Source of the DNA: Ligilactobacillus hayakitensis DSM 18933 = JCM 14209
Lineage (GTDB): Bacteria > Bacillota > Bacilli > Lactobacillales > Lactobacillaceae
NCBI RefSeq assembly: GCF_000615845.1
Contig: NZ_BAML01000008.1
Span: forward strand, 1-64,000
Direction: 5' to 3'
Length of the DNA: 64,000 bases
The first letter of the stretch is position 1; each line of letters begins with the position of its first letter. Position numbers and translations under genes: made by a program. Under the pieces are notes generated by a model that worked only from the letters and a program-made list of their open reading frames with translations, was not told where the DNA came from and made no database searches. Shown in pieces: positions 36,215 to 45,266 of this stretch.

Positions 36215-37840
36215 TTATTTATATAATGCTTCGACTTGTTCTTGAACTGGTTTTAGTTCTAAGAATTCATCATAAGTTGTATCGAAACGATCAACAATCC
36301 CGTTTGGTCCAACTTCAATAATGTGGTTAGCGATTGTTTGAATGTATTCGTGGTCATGTGATGTAAAGAGAATTGAACCCTTAAAATCAACCATTGAATC
36401 ATTAAGTGATGTAATTGATTCAAGATCTAAGTGGTTAGTTGGATCATCCATAAGTAAAACATTTGCTTTTTCAAGCATCATCTTAGCTAAGATACATCTA
36501 ACCTTTTCTCCCCCAGAAAGAACCTTGATTTGCTTATCAATGTCATCTCCAGAGAACAACATTTTTCCTAAGAAACCACGCAAGAATGTGTTATCATTTT
36601 GTTCCTTAGTTGCGTATTGACGTAACCAATCCAAAATGCTTAATTCATCGTTATCAAAACTTGCATTCAAATCTTTTGACATGTATGAACGACTTGTAGT
36701 TTGTCCCCATGTAACTGTTCCTTCATCTGGAGTAATTTCTCCAGCAAGAATTTGCATTAATGTTGAGGTTGCCAAGTCATTTCTTGATAAGAAGGCAACC
36801 TTTTCACCTGGACGAACAATGAAACTTACGTTGTTAAGAATTTTTTCACCATCAATTGAATGGCTTACATTTTCAACTTTAACTAAGTCATTTCCTAATT
36901 CACGTTCCATTTCAAACTTGATAAATGGGTATTTACGTGATGATGGCTTAATATCATCTAATGTAATCTTTTCTAATTGTTTTTTACGTGAAGTAGCTTG
37001 CTTTGATTTTGAAGCATTAGCTGAGAAACGTGCAATAAATTCTTGCAATTCTTTAATTTTTTCTTCTTTTTTAGCATTTGCATTTGCTTGTAACTTAGCT
37101 GCCAATTGGCTTGATTCCAACCAAAAGTCATAGTTACCAACAAATAACTTAATCTTACCAAAGTCAACATCACACATTTGTGTACATACTTGATTTAAGA
37201 AGTGACGGTCGTGAGATACAACAATCACAATATTTTGGTAATCAGCTAAAAAGTTTTCTAACCAAGAAATTGTATGGACATCTAAACCGTTAGTTGGTTC
37301 GTCAAGTAATAAAATATCAGGATCGCCAAATAATGCTTGCGCTAAAAGTACTTTAACCTTTTCACTTTCAGCCAATTCACTCATCATTGAATCATGCATT
37401 GATTCTGGAATACCTAATGATTGTAATAATTGAGATGCATCTGCTTCAGCGTTCCAACCATCCATTTCAGCGAATTCTGCTTCTAATTCAGCTGCTTTAA
37501 TTCCATCTTCTTCAGTGAAATCAGCTTTTGCGTAAATCGCATCCTTTTCTTGCATAATATCGTATAACTTCTTATGTCCTTGAATTACAGTTTGCATTAC
37601 TGTGAATTCTTCAAAACCAAAGTGATCTTGGCTTAAACTTGAAATACGTTCGTTTGCTCCAATTGAAATGTTACCTGTTGTAGGTTCGATTTTACCTTCA
37701 AGTAATTTCAAGAAAGTAGACTTTCCGGCACCATTAGCACCAATAATTCCGTAACAGTTTCCTGGAGTAAATTTTAAGTTAACATCATCATATAAAAGAC
37801 GGCCTGAAAAGTTTAAACTTAAGTCGCTTACAGTAATCAA
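36215..37840 (-). CDS. ABC-F family ATPase, YkpA/YbiT-like
   Basis: This 541-residue cytoplasmic protein has two ABC ATPase domains and no membrane segment. Domain 1 has Walker A GANGAGKST (about 34-42) and Walker B LLLDEPTNGLD; domain 2 has LSGGEKVR and LLMDDPTNHLD. The linker between them is Lys/Gln rich, as in ABC-F proteins that act on the ribosome. The second Walker A is degenerate (LSRNDLATST), and the first signature motif reads LAESEK, as in YkpA-type members. The start is TTG, preceded by GAGG. It is alone, ending near repeat copy C. Antibiotic resistance is not implied. Confidence 0.88.
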   Translation of the reverse strand: MITVSDLSLNFSGRLLYDDVNLKFTPGNCYGIIGANGAGKSTFLKLLEGKIEPTTGNISIGANERISSLSQDHFGFEEFTVMQTVIQGHKKLYDIMQEKDAIYAKADFTEEDGIKAAELEAEFAEMDGWNAEADASQLLQSLGIPESMHDSMMSELAESEKVKVLLAQALFGDPDILLLDEPTNGLDVHTISWLENFLADYQNIVIVVSHDRHFLNQVCTQMCDVDFGKIKLFVGNYDFWLESSQLAAKLQANANAKKEEKIKELQEFIARFSANASKSKQATSRKKQLEKITLDDIKPSSRKYPFIKFEMERELGNDLVKVENVSHSIDGEKILNNVSFIVRPGEKVAFLSRNDLATSTLMQILAGEITPDEGTVTWGQTTSRSYMSKDLNASFDNDELSILDWLRQYATKEQNDNTFLRGFLGKMLFSGDDIDKQIKVLSGGEKVRCILAKMMLEKANVLLMDDPTNHLDLESITSLNDSMVDFKGSILFTSHDHEYIQTIANHIIEVGPNGIVDRFDTTYDEFLELKPVQEQVEALYK

Positions 37841-38022
37841 ATATTTTTCCTCGCTTTTCTTTTTTAGTCGTAATTTAAATGTACCATATTCTTTTTTGCA
37901 ATAGCAATCAAAGTTATAAAATTTTCCTAATTTCTCTCAGTTTGTCTGTCACTATGAATTAAAAGTGCTACAATAAAGATAGATGAAAACGTTTTATTTT
38001 TTTAGAAAGAGAAGTGATTCTT

Positions 38023-38283
38023 ATGAGTGAAGATGTATTTTTTAATCCAGGTCAATCAATTTCTAGTTCATATGACTTTTCCAAAGCCTATGTTTCTGCC
38101 AAAATTTATCACAAAAAAGCCGATAATCCGGTTTTAATTGTTCAAGAAAAAGATGGCAAACCCTATGTTATCTTTGATGAACAAGCTGCTCTTAAAGCTA
38201 AAAAAGATGAGGCTAAACGTTATTCCGTTATTAAACGTGTTACCCATAAAGATCTTGAAGAAACCAAAGATTTCCAAGACTAA
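38023..38283 (+). CDS. Small hypothetical protein
   Basis: I do not recognise this 86-residue soluble protein. It has short strand-like segments (VSAKIYHKK, PVLIVQEKDGKPYVIF) and a Lys-rich, helical C-terminus. AGAGAAG lies before the ATG at 38023, and TGCTACAAT at 37966-37974 is a plausible extended -10, so it looks like a real single gene. A strong hairpin terminator follows at once. Confidence 0.6.
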   Translation: MSEDVFFNPGQSISSSYDFSKAYVSAKIYHKKADNPVLIVQEKDGKPYVIFDEQAALKAKKDEAKRYSVIKRVTHKDLEETKDFQD

Positions 38284-38321
38284 AAAAAGCGGTGAAAATC
38301 GAATGATTTTCATCGCTTTTT
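38282..38321. terminator. Bidirectional terminator overlapping the GNAT 3' end
   Basis: AAAAGCGGTGAAAATC pairs with GATTTTCATCGCTTTT (one G-U pair, 4-nt loop). It ends the small plus-strand gene and overlaps the last codons of the convergent acetyltransferase gene. Confidence 0.85.
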
Positions 38322-38792
38322 AATTTTCTTGTTAAATATTCTCCAAATAATTCGTTGGTCTTTCCATGAAGTTATGGGGTCTTGTTCACAATAATTTAAA
38401 CTCATTGCCAACCTTAAGCTGGCTTGATTATCTGGTGCAATCATCATTTCTAATTCAGATAAACCATATTGCTTGCTTGCGATATCTTCCAGTTTTAAAA
38501 GAGCTTTTTTCGAATACCCTTTTTTCTGGACATTTTTAGCAAGCCAAATCCCCACTTCTCCGCGTTTATTTTCATGTGAAATCTGACTAATATCAGTCAT
38601 CCCCACAACCTGTTGTTCAACCACCACTAAATAAATAATTGGCGCTTTAATTTGTTGATACCAAGCACTTAAATCATCAAGTGTATTAATTGATTCAACC
38701 CATTTAATCCAAGGAAGCAATACTTTTTTATTAGCTTGAATTAGTTGAAATAAAATTGGTAAGTCTATTTGATTTAATTTTCTTAATTCCAT
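38310..38792 (-). CDS. GNAT-family N-acetyltransferase (RimJ/RimL-like)
   Basis: This 160-residue protein has the GNAT fold pattern: VVEQQVVGMTDIS, then RGEVGIWLAKNVQKKGYSKKALLKLED, where the Gln/Gly-rich CoA loop is QKKGYSKKA, followed by ELEMMIAPDNQASLRLAMSLNY. It resembles RimJ/RimL acetyltransferases; the substrate is unknown. It has no clear SD and begins right after the prs terminator, so it may be poorly expressed or read through from prs. Confidence 0.75.
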   Translation of the reverse strand: MELRKLNQIDLPILFQLIQANKKVLLPWIKWVESINTLDDLSAWYQQIKAPIIYLVVVEQQVVGMTDISQISHENKRGEVGIWLAKNVQKKGYSKKALLKLEDIASKQYGLSELEMMIAPDNQASLRLAMSLNYCEQDPITSWKDQRIIWRIFNKKIKKR

Positions 38793-38798
38793 TTGCTT

Positions 38799-38832
38799 TA
38801 AAAAAGAAGCTGGAGAAAATCCCCAGCTTCTT
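38799..38832 (-). terminator. Terminator of prs
   Basis: On the minus strand AAGAAGCTGGGGA pairs with TCTCCAGCTTCTT, followed by a T run. It lies between prs and the GNAT gene. Confidence 0.8.
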
Positions 38833-38863
38833 TAACTTTTGATTTGATAAATTCCATGCAAGA

Positions 38864-39838
38864 TTAGTCTTTGTGGAAACGGTTAGTAAACAATGGACTA
38901 ACTGGTTTGTGTTCGTGAATACGTTTGATAGCATCCCCGATAAGTGGTCCAATTGATACTTGGACAATCTTTTCTGTTTTCTTTTCTTCTGGAAGATTGA
39001 TTGAATCTGTCACAATCATTTCTTTGATTGGTGATTTTTCAATACGTTCAATTGCAGGACCAGAAAATACTGGGTGTGTAGCACATACATATACTTCAGT
39101 TGCACCCGCATCTTTTAATGCTTGAGCAGCTAAAGTAATTGTTCCAGCAGTATCAATCATATCATCAATTAAGATACAACGTTTACCATCAACAGAACCA
39201 ATAATGTTCATGATTTCAGCAACATTAGCCTTAGGGCGACGTTTATCAATAATTGCGATTGGTGCTTTCAAGAATTCAGCTAACTTACGTGCACGTGTTA
39301 CACCACCGTGGTCAGGTGATACAACAACCGCATCTTTATCTAAACCTTTTGTTAAGAAGTAGTCAGCTAAAAGAGGTGCCCCCATAAGGTGGTCTACTGG
39401 AATATCGAAGAAACCTTGGATTTGTGCAGCGTGTAAATCAAGTGCGATTACACGAGTTGCCCCTGCTTTTTCAAGCATATCAGCAACCAATTTAGCTGTA
39501 ATTGGTTCACGTGAACGTGCCTTACGATCTTGTCTAGCATATCCGTAGTAAGGAATTACAACGTTAATTTGGTCAGCACTCGCACGACGAAGAGCATCAA
39601 TCATGATTAATAATTCCATTAAGTTATCATTAACTGGTGCTGAAGTTGATTGTACGATAAATACTTCATCACCACGGATACTTTCTTCAATATTTACGCG
39701 AATTTCGCCATCGCTAAAGCGATCAACAGAAATTTTTCCTAAAGGCACACCAACTGCATCCGCAATTTTTTGTGCCAAAGGTTTGTTAGAATTCAAAGCA
39801 AAAATCTTTAACTTTGAGTCAGTATATTGTCCAGACAT
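38864..39838 (-). CDS. prs: Ribose-phosphate pyrophosphokinase
   Basis: Prs makes PRPP from ribose 5-phosphate and ATP for purine, pyrimidine, NAD, His and Trp synthesis. This 324-residue protein has [17 protein letters not shown], the ATP-binding [12 protein letters not shown] loop, the catalytic [18 protein letters not shown] segment and the PRPP loop [16 protein letters not shown] lies five bases before the ATG at 39838; the upstream in-frame TTG is part of that SD. It lies downstream of glmU, as in many Firmicutes. Confidence 0.97.
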   Translation of the reverse strand: MSGQYTDSKLKIFALNSNKPLAQKIADAVGVPLGKISVDRFSDGEIRVNIEESIRGDEVFIVQSTSAPVNDNLMELLIMIDALRRASADQINVVIPYYGYARQDRKARSREPITAKLVADMLEKAGATRVIALDLHAAQIQGFFDIPVDHLMGAPLLADYFLTKGLDKDAVVVSPDHGGVTRARKLAEFLKAPIAIIDKRRPKANVAEIMNIIGSVDGKRCILIDDMIDTAGTITLAAQALKDAGATEVYVCATHPVFSGPAIERIEKSPIKEMIVTDSINLPEEKKTEKIVQVSIGPLIGDAIKRIHEHKPVSPLFTNRFHKD

Positions 39839-39939
39839 AATGGCCTCCAAATGTTATTTAACTAGTTTAACCTATATAGTTTATCTATAATCAATATTAC
39901 GGCATAACATACTATAAAAGCAAGCTTCTACCTTAAAAT

Positions 39940-41343
39940 TTATTTATTTTTTTCTTCAGCTTTCTTAGCGGCATCTGCAACTGGATATTTATCGAAATAG
40001 CCTTTTTTGTTAATTTGACGACCACGGGCAATTCCCATGTCGTGTGCATCAATATCGTTAGTAATTGTTGATCCTGCAGCAACATAGGCATGGTCGGCAA
40101 TATTAACTGGTGCGACAATATTTGAACCACTTCCGATAAATGAATAATCACCAACGTTTGTATGATGCTTGTTCATACCATCATAATTTACAAAGACAGT
40201 TCCACAACCTACATTAATATTACGACCTAAAGTTGCATCCCCAACATAACTCAAATGACCAACTTTAGTATTTTCTCCAATTTGAGCTTTTTTAACTTCA
40301 ACAAAGTTTCCAATATGAGCGTTCTTGCCAATTTCAGCAAGGGGACGAAGATGTCCGTTAGGTCCTACATCTGAACCTTCATGCATAATTGATTCTTCAA
40401 TCATTGAACTTGTAACAGTAACATTGTTTTCAATCACACTATCAACAATTTGTGAGTTAGCTCCAATAAAGCAATCTTCACCAATAACCGTTTTTCCTTT
40501 CAAATAAACTCCTGGTTCAATCACAGTATCTGCTCCAACTTTAACATCAATATCAATATATGTGTTTTCAGGATCAATCAAAGTTACCCCTTGGCGCATT
40601 AGATTTTCGTTAATCCGGCGTTGCATAACCTTAGTTGCTTTTGATAAGGCAATGCGATCATTTACCCCCATAGATTCTTCAAAATCTTTCATTTGATATG
40701 CAGCAACAACCTTACCTTCTTTTTGGAAAATTTCCATTACATCTGGTAAGTAGTATTCGCCTTGCGCGTTGTCATTTTTGATTCCATGTAATGCTTTAAA
40801 TAATTCACGATTATCAAAGCAATATACCCCAGTATTGATTTCTTTAACCGCAGCTTCTTTTTCAGTTGCATCTTTTTGTTCAACAATTTTTTCAACAATT
40901 CCGATTTCATTACGAATAATTCGCCCATAACCAAATGGATTATCAGTGTGGGCTGTTAAAACAGTTGCAACCGCTCCTTTTTGCTTATGATATTCGAATA
41001 ATTCTTCAAAAGTTTTAGCTGTAAATAGTGGGGTATCACCGCAAGCAATAATTGTCATCCCATCTTTTTGACCTAAAATACTTTCAGCTTGTAATACCGC
41101 ATGTCCTGTTCCTAATTGTTCTGCTTGTAAAGCATATTCTGTACGATCACCTAAAGTTTCTTTAACTTTTTGTGCCCCATGCCCAACAATTGTTACAACT
41201 TCTTGCATGTCATTTTTTTCAATTTCAGTTAAAACATGATCCACCATTGGCTTACCACATACAGGATGTAGCACCTTGTATAATTTTGATTTCATACGTG
41301 TCCCTTGGCCAGCAGCCAAGATAATTGCGTATTTTGCAGTCAT
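39940..41343 (-). CDS. glmU: Bifunctional GlcNAc-1-P uridyltransferase / GlcN-1-P acetyltransferase
   Basis: GlmU makes UDP-GlcNAc for cell wall synthesis. In this 467-residue protein the N-terminal uridyltransferase has [11 protein letters not shown] and [12 protein letters not shown], and the C-terminal left-handed beta-helix acetyltransferase (about 250-450) shows hexapeptide repeats and [10 protein letters not shown]. The product feeds murA in the same window. AAGGAG lies before the ATG. It is followed by prs after about 100 bases. Confidence 0.97.
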   Translation of the reverse strand: MTAKYAIILAAGQGTRMKSKLYKVLHPVCGKPMVDHVLTEIEKNDMQEVVTIVGHGAQKVKETLGDRTEYALQAEQLGTGHAVLQAESILGQKDGMTIIACGDTPLFTAKTFEELFEYHKQKGAVATVLTAHTDNPFGYGRIIRNEIGIVEKIVEQKDATEKEAAVKEINTGVYCFDNRELFKALHGIKNDNAQGEYYLPDVMEIFQKEGKVVAAYQMKDFEESMGVNDRIALSKATKVMQRRINENLMRQGVTLIDPENTYIDIDVKVGADTVIEPGVYLKGKTVIGEDCFIGANSQIVDSVIENNVTVTSSMIEESIMHEGSDVGPNGHLRPLAEIGKNAHIGNFVEVKKAQIGENTKVGHLSYVGDATLGRNINVGCGTVFVNYDGMNKHHTNVGDYSFIGSGSNIVAPVNIADHAYVAAGSTITNDIDAHDMGIARGRQINKKGYFDKYPVADAAKKAEEKNK

Positions 41344-41460
41344 TTCTTATTAACTCCTTATTTACAATCTATATTTAAATTAAGTATTTCTATAATTAAG
41401 ATTACTCTTGTATCATACTCCATTTCTAGTATTAATAACAAGTTTTACCATAATTTAAGA

Positions 41461-41485
41461 AAAGGCTGGGAATTCCCAGCCTTTT
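41461..41485 (-). terminator. Terminator of purR
   Basis: A perfect palindrome (AAAGGCTGGG then AATT then CCCAGCCTTT) is followed on the minus strand by TTTTC. It separates purR from glmU. Confidence 0.75.
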
Positions 41486-41493
41486 AATTAGCA

Positions 41494-42345
41494 TTAAGCT
41501 TCTTGATTTGATTGTTGTTTTCCGAAAACTTTCTTCAAATAACTACCTGGTGAAACATGAATTGTTTTATTAACAGTATTAACTTCATCAACTTTTAATA
41601 ATGAAGTGTACTCTTCAACCATTCGACGACCTTCAAATGATCCTTCAGCAAATACTGTAATCCCTACAAGTTCTGATTCAAATTCTTCAATCATTGATTT
41701 CATCCCGTTGACAGTACCGCCACCCTTCATGAAATCATCAACAACTAAAACATGAGAACCACGCTTTAAACTGCGCTTTGAAAGTTCCATTTTTTCAATG
41801 CGTTCACTTGATCCAGAAACGTAATTAACAGAAACTGTTGAGCCTTCTGTAATCTTTGAATCACGACGAACAATTACAAAAGGAACATCTAAATAAGTTG
41901 CTACACTTTGGGCAATTGGAACCCCTTTAGTTGCTACCGTCATCACGGCGTCGATTTGTTTATCAATATATTGACGCGCAATTAAACGTCCTACTTGCCG
42001 TAAAACATCTGGGCGTCCCAATAAATCTGAAAGGTAGACATATCCACCAGGAAGTAGTCGATCTTGACTAGAAAGATTTTCGGTCATTTCTTCGATAAAT
42101 TCACGTGCTTCATCTTCATCGATTGATGGAACATAACGTGCTCCCCCTGCGGCACCTGGAATTGTTTCTAAAATACCAATTCCTCTTTCTTGGAAAGTCC
42201 GCTTGATGATTGCCAAATCTTCAGAAATAGATGACTTAGCAGATTCATAGCGTTCTGCAAAGAAAGTTAGTGAAATTAATGTGTGGGGACGTTCCATGAA
42301 ATAACGTGTCATATCAATTAAACGATCACTTCTTCTTGTCTTCAA
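41494..42345 (-). CDS. purR: Purine operon regulator PurR
   Basis: PurR of Gram-positive bacteria has an N-terminal winged helix and a C-terminal phosphoribosyltransferase-like domain that senses PRPP. Here (283 residues) both are visible: RRSDRLIDMTRYFMERPHTLISLTFFAERY at the start, and the PRPP loop VLVVDDFMKGGGTV in the second half. In Bacillus it represses purine genes, while in lactococci it activates them at PurBox sites. The start is TTG, seven bases after GGAGG. The PurBox-like motifs at 20851-20908 are possible targets. Confidence 0.94.
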   Translation of the reverse strand: MKTRRSDRLIDMTRYFMERPHTLISLTFFAERYESAKSSISEDLAIIKRTFQERGIGILETIPGAAGGARYVPSIDEDEAREFIEEMTENLSSQDRLLPGGYVYLSDLLGRPDVLRQVGRLIARQYIDKQIDAVMTVATKGVPIAQSVATYLDVPFVIVRRDSKITEGSTVSVNYVSGSSERIEKMELSKRSLKRGSHVLVVDDFMKGGGTVNGMKSMIEEFESELVGITVFAEGSFEGRRMVEEYTSLLKVDEVNTVNKTIHVSPGSYLKKVFGKQQSNQEA

Positions 42346-42502
42346 ATCGATTCCTCCATTTTCTTAAAAAATATCCTTTGCTATTATACGTTATTTACTG
42401 GAACTTTCATAGTTTTTTTTGAAATTTTACTGAAATAGTTCGCTTTTTTCAACGAAATATTGCTAAAATAAACTTCCATCTTACTTTTATCTTTAGCAAA
42501 AT

Positions 42503-42533
42503 AAAAAGAAACCAGTCAAAACTAGTCTCTTTT
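42503..42533 (-). terminator. Terminator of asd
   Basis: On the minus strand AGAGACTAG pairs with CTGGTTTCT around a 6-nt loop (G-U pairs included), followed by TTTTT, directly after the stop codon. Confidence 0.75.
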
Positions 42534-42540
42534 ATTTTAA

Positions 42541-43632
42541 TTATTTCTTTGTAATGTATCCTTGAGCTTTAAGTAATTCCGCACATTCAATTGCCCCACC
42601 AGCAGCTCCACGAGCTGTATTATGTGACAATCCAATAAACTTCCAATCAAATAGCTTATCTTCACGTAAACGGCCGATTGAAACGCCCATTCCGTTTTCG
42701 TAATTTACATCTAAACGAACTTGAGGACGATCTTCTTCTTGCATGTATTGAATAAACTGACTTGGAGCACTTGGTAAACCTAATTCTTGAGGTACCCCTT
42801 TGTATTCTTCAAGGGCTTTAATTAATTCTTCTTTAGTTGGATTTTGCTTGAATTTTACAAATGCGGCTGCAGTATGTCCGTATAATACAGGCACACGAAC
42901 ACATTGAGTTGTAATTGTCACATCATCTGCTGGAACAATTTCACCCTTTTCATCATCAACATGTCCCCAAATACGTAGTGGTTCTTTTTCTGACTTTTCT
43001 TCTTCGCCACTAATAAATGGAATGATATTTCCTTGCATTTCAGGCCATTCATTAAATGTTTTACCTGCCCCTGAAATTGCTTGATATGTGGTTGCGATTA
43101 CTTCATAAGGTTCAAATTTTTTCCAAGCTGATAAAGCTGGAGTATAACTTTGAATTGAGCAGTTTGGTTTGACTGCAATAAAACCCTTTTTAGTTCCTAA
43201 ACGCTTTTTTTGATGTTCAATCACAGCTGTATGTTCCGGATTAATTTCTGGAATAATCATTGGAACATCTGGAGTCCAACGATGCGCACTATTATTTGAA
43301 ACTACAGGAGTTTCAGTTTTAGCGTAGCGCTCTTCTAATGCTTTAATTTCATCTTTAGCCATGTTAACCGCTGAAAAGACAAAATCAACATCTTTAACAA
43401 CATCTTCAACATCTTCTGCATTTAAAACTACAACATCTTTTAAACGTGTTGGCATCGGTGTTTCCATTCTCCAACGGCCACCTAATGCCTCTTCATAGGT
43501 CTTACCTGCACTTCTTGGACTCGCAGCCAAGGTAGTAACTTCAAACCAAGGATGATTTTCAAGAATTGAAATAAAACGTTGTCCAACCATCCCTGTTGCG
43601 CCAACAATCGCAACGCTTAACTTTTCACTCAT
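42541..43632 (-). CDS. asd: Aspartate-semialdehyde dehydrogenase, archaeal/fungal-type
   Basis: This 363-residue enzyme reduces aspartyl phosphate to aspartate semialdehyde for lysine, diaminopimelate, threonine and methionine synthesis. NADP binds at GATGMVGQRF, the catalytic Cys is in KPNCSIQ, and the C-terminal SHNTARGAAGGAIECAELL block is visible. The length and these blocks match the archaeal/fungal-like branch rather than the 330-residue enterobacterial type. It is a single gene with GAGG before the ATG and its own terminator. No other gene of the pathway is in the window. Confidence 0.9.
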   Translation of the reverse strand: MSEKLSVAIVGATGMVGQRFISILENHPWFEVTTLAASPRSAGKTYEEALGGRWRMETPMPTRLKDVVVLNAEDVEDVVKDVDFVFSAVNMAKDEIKALEERYAKTETPVVSNNSAHRWTPDVPMIIPEINPEHTAVIEHQKKRLGTKKGFIAVKPNCSIQSYTPALSAWKKFEPYEVIATTYQAISGAGKTFNEWPEMQGNIIPFISGEEEKSEKEPLRIWGHVDDEKGEIVPADDVTITTQCVRVPVLYGHTAAAFVKFKQNPTKEELIKALEEYKGVPQELGLPSAPSQFIQYMQEEDRPQVRLDVNYENGMGVSIGRLREDKLFDWKFIGLSHNTARGAAGGAIECAELLKAQGYITKK

Positions 43633-43802
43633 CTTTAAGCCTCATTTCTTAATCATTCTCTAATATCTTTTTAATCATAGTTTAATTTTTATAAAATTAC
43701 AAGAGTAATTATAACTCAAACTTCTAGAAAAATATTTTTGTCATCAATCAATACAATCATGTATAATTATATTAATAATCTGCTGAGAAATTAGGTGAAA
43801 TC

Positions 43803-44657
43803 ATGGAGATATTAGAAAAAGCCCCTGCTAAACTTAACTTGAGTTTAGATACTCCGTTTGTCCATCAAGATGGAGAACCCGAGTGGAACATGGTTATGAC
43901 CGCAATCGATCTTTCTGATCATGTTTATATCAAAACCATTCCTAATTCAAGCACTATTACGGTTAAAACTGATTCTGGTTTTTTACCGTGTGATGAACGA
44001 AATCTTGCATATCAAGCGGCAAAACTCATGCAATCTTTTATTACACCTAAGCAAGGCGTTGAGATTGAAATCTTAAAGAAGATTCCGGTATCTGCCGGTA
44101 TGGGTGGTGGTTCAGCTGATGCGGCTGCCGTTTTACGTGGTTTGAATAAATTATGGAAGCTTAAATTTTCTAACAACCACCTTGCTAAACTTGCTTTACA
44201 AATTGATTCAGATGTTCCATTTTGTGTCTATAATAAGCCTTCGCTCGTAACTGGGCGCGGTGAAATTATTCAACCAATTGGAACACTTCCACAAATGTGG
44301 ATTATTGTGGCAAAACCTTCAGCAAGTGTGTCAACTCCCAGTGTCTTGAAACAAATTCGCGAACAAAAAATTGAGCACCAAAATGTTGATAAAGTTGTTT
44401 TAGCAATAAAAAATAATGACTATGATACTTTAAGTCAAAATATTGGGAATGCTTTAGAACCCATTACGCAAAAGCGACTACATGAAATTCATCGAATTAA
44501 AGAAAAAATGATTCATTTTGGCGCCGATGCGGCCTCAATGAGCGGCTCAGGCCCCACTGTTTTTGGAATTACGCAAAAATATTCGCGGGCACTTCACATT
44601 TACAATAGTTTACGGGGATTTTGTAAAGAAGTTTATTTAGTTCGTGCCTTGTCTTAA
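43803..44657 (+). CDS. ispE: 4-diphosphocytidyl-2-C-methyl-D-erythritol kinase (IspE)
   Basis: This 284-residue GHMP kinase has EKAPAKLNLSLD at the start, the ATP loop PVSAGMGGGSADAAAVL and, near the end, MSGSGPTVFG, all typical of IspE. IspE belongs to the non-mevalonate (MEP) pathway, but this window has mvaA, so isoprenoids are probably made from mevalonate. IspE is known as an orphan in many lactobacilli, and its true role there is unclear. TTAGGTG precedes the ATG. The gene ends at a strong hairpin shared with argR. Confidence 0.88.
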   Translation: MEILEKAPAKLNLSLDTPFVHQDGEPEWNMVMTAIDLSDHVYIKTIPNSSTITVKTDSGFLPCDERNLAYQAAKLMQSFITPKQGVEIEILKKIPVSAGMGGGSADAAAVLRGLNKLWKLKFSNNHLAKLALQIDSDVPFCVYNKPSLVTGRGEIIQPIGTLPQMWIIVAKPSASVSTPSVLKQIREQKIEHQNVDKVVLAIKNNDYDTLSQNIGNALEPITQKRLHEIHRIKEKMIHFGADAASMSGSGPTVFGITQKYSRALHIYNSLRGFCKEVYLVRALS

Positions 44658-44664
44658 GGCAAGT

Positions 44665-44713
44665 AAAAAAGGAAGAAGTTAGCAAGTCTAAACTTGTAAC
44701 TTCTTCCTTTTTA
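44665..44713. terminator. Bidirectional terminator between ispE and argR
   Basis: AAAAAGGAAGAAGTTA pairs with TAACTTCTTCCTTTTT, with an inner CAAGT/ACTTG stem, between the two convergent genes. Confidence 0.9.
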
Positions 44714-45181
44714 TTTTAATGAATCATCCATGTGCTCATAAATTAAATCATAAACGTATTTAGCATCCTCGTTATTTTTACTGAAAACAACAATAGTATC
44801 ATTCCCAGCTAAAGTTCCGGCAATTTCAGGAATTTCTAAATCATCTAAACGTGCCGCTAAGATATTAGCATATCCCAAATTAGCTGAAGTTTTAATTAAA
44901 TTAATGAATTGAATTGTTTGTAATCCTAACACATTTTCATAAATTTCACTGTATAATTTTTCGTAGTTTTTTTTAGTTTGAACTTTTAATTGCTTGTAAA
45001 CCGTTTTACCATCATCCGTACTCATCTTCACGATATTCAAGGCTTTCATATCGCGTGAAATCGTCGCTTGAGTCACATTTACCCCTAATTCATTTAATAT
45101 TTTTAAAATTTGATCTTGGGTTGTAATTGTATTTTCGTCAAAGATTTTTGCAATCATAGCTCTTCTTTGTCGTTGATCCAA
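44711..45181 (-). CDS. argR: Arginine repressor ArgR
   Basis: This 156-residue protein has the ArgR N-terminal winged helix (QRRAMIAKIF then VTQATISRDMKAL) and the C-terminal oligomerisation/arginine-binding domain (EIAGTLAGNDTIVVF). Hexameric ArgR controls arginine synthesis and the arginine deiminase pathway. Homologues start near DQRQRR, and GGAGGGATTTTTTTTG-like spacing supports the TTG at 45181 instead of the longer frame. No arg genes are nearby, so this copy acts elsewhere; lactobacilli often carry two. Confidence 0.9.
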   Translation of the reverse strand: MDQRQRRAMIAKIFDENTITTQDQILKILNELGVNVTQATISRDMKALNIVKMSTDDGKTVYKQLKVQTKKNYEKLYSEIYENVLGLQTIQFINLIKTSANLGYANILAARLDDLEIPEIAGTLAGNDTIVVFSKNNEDAKYVYDLIYEHMDDSLK

Positions 45182-45266
45182 AAAAATCCCTCCAAAAACA
45201 TTTTTACTTCTATTTTTTCCAACCTTCATTATACTAGATATTTTTATATTCAACCATCAACAATTC

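Noticed and set aside
36636-37133. 165-codon plus-strand frame inside the ABC-F gene
   Set aside because: The ABC-F motifs on the minus strand are unambiguous, and the shadow frame has no SD or recognisable domain.
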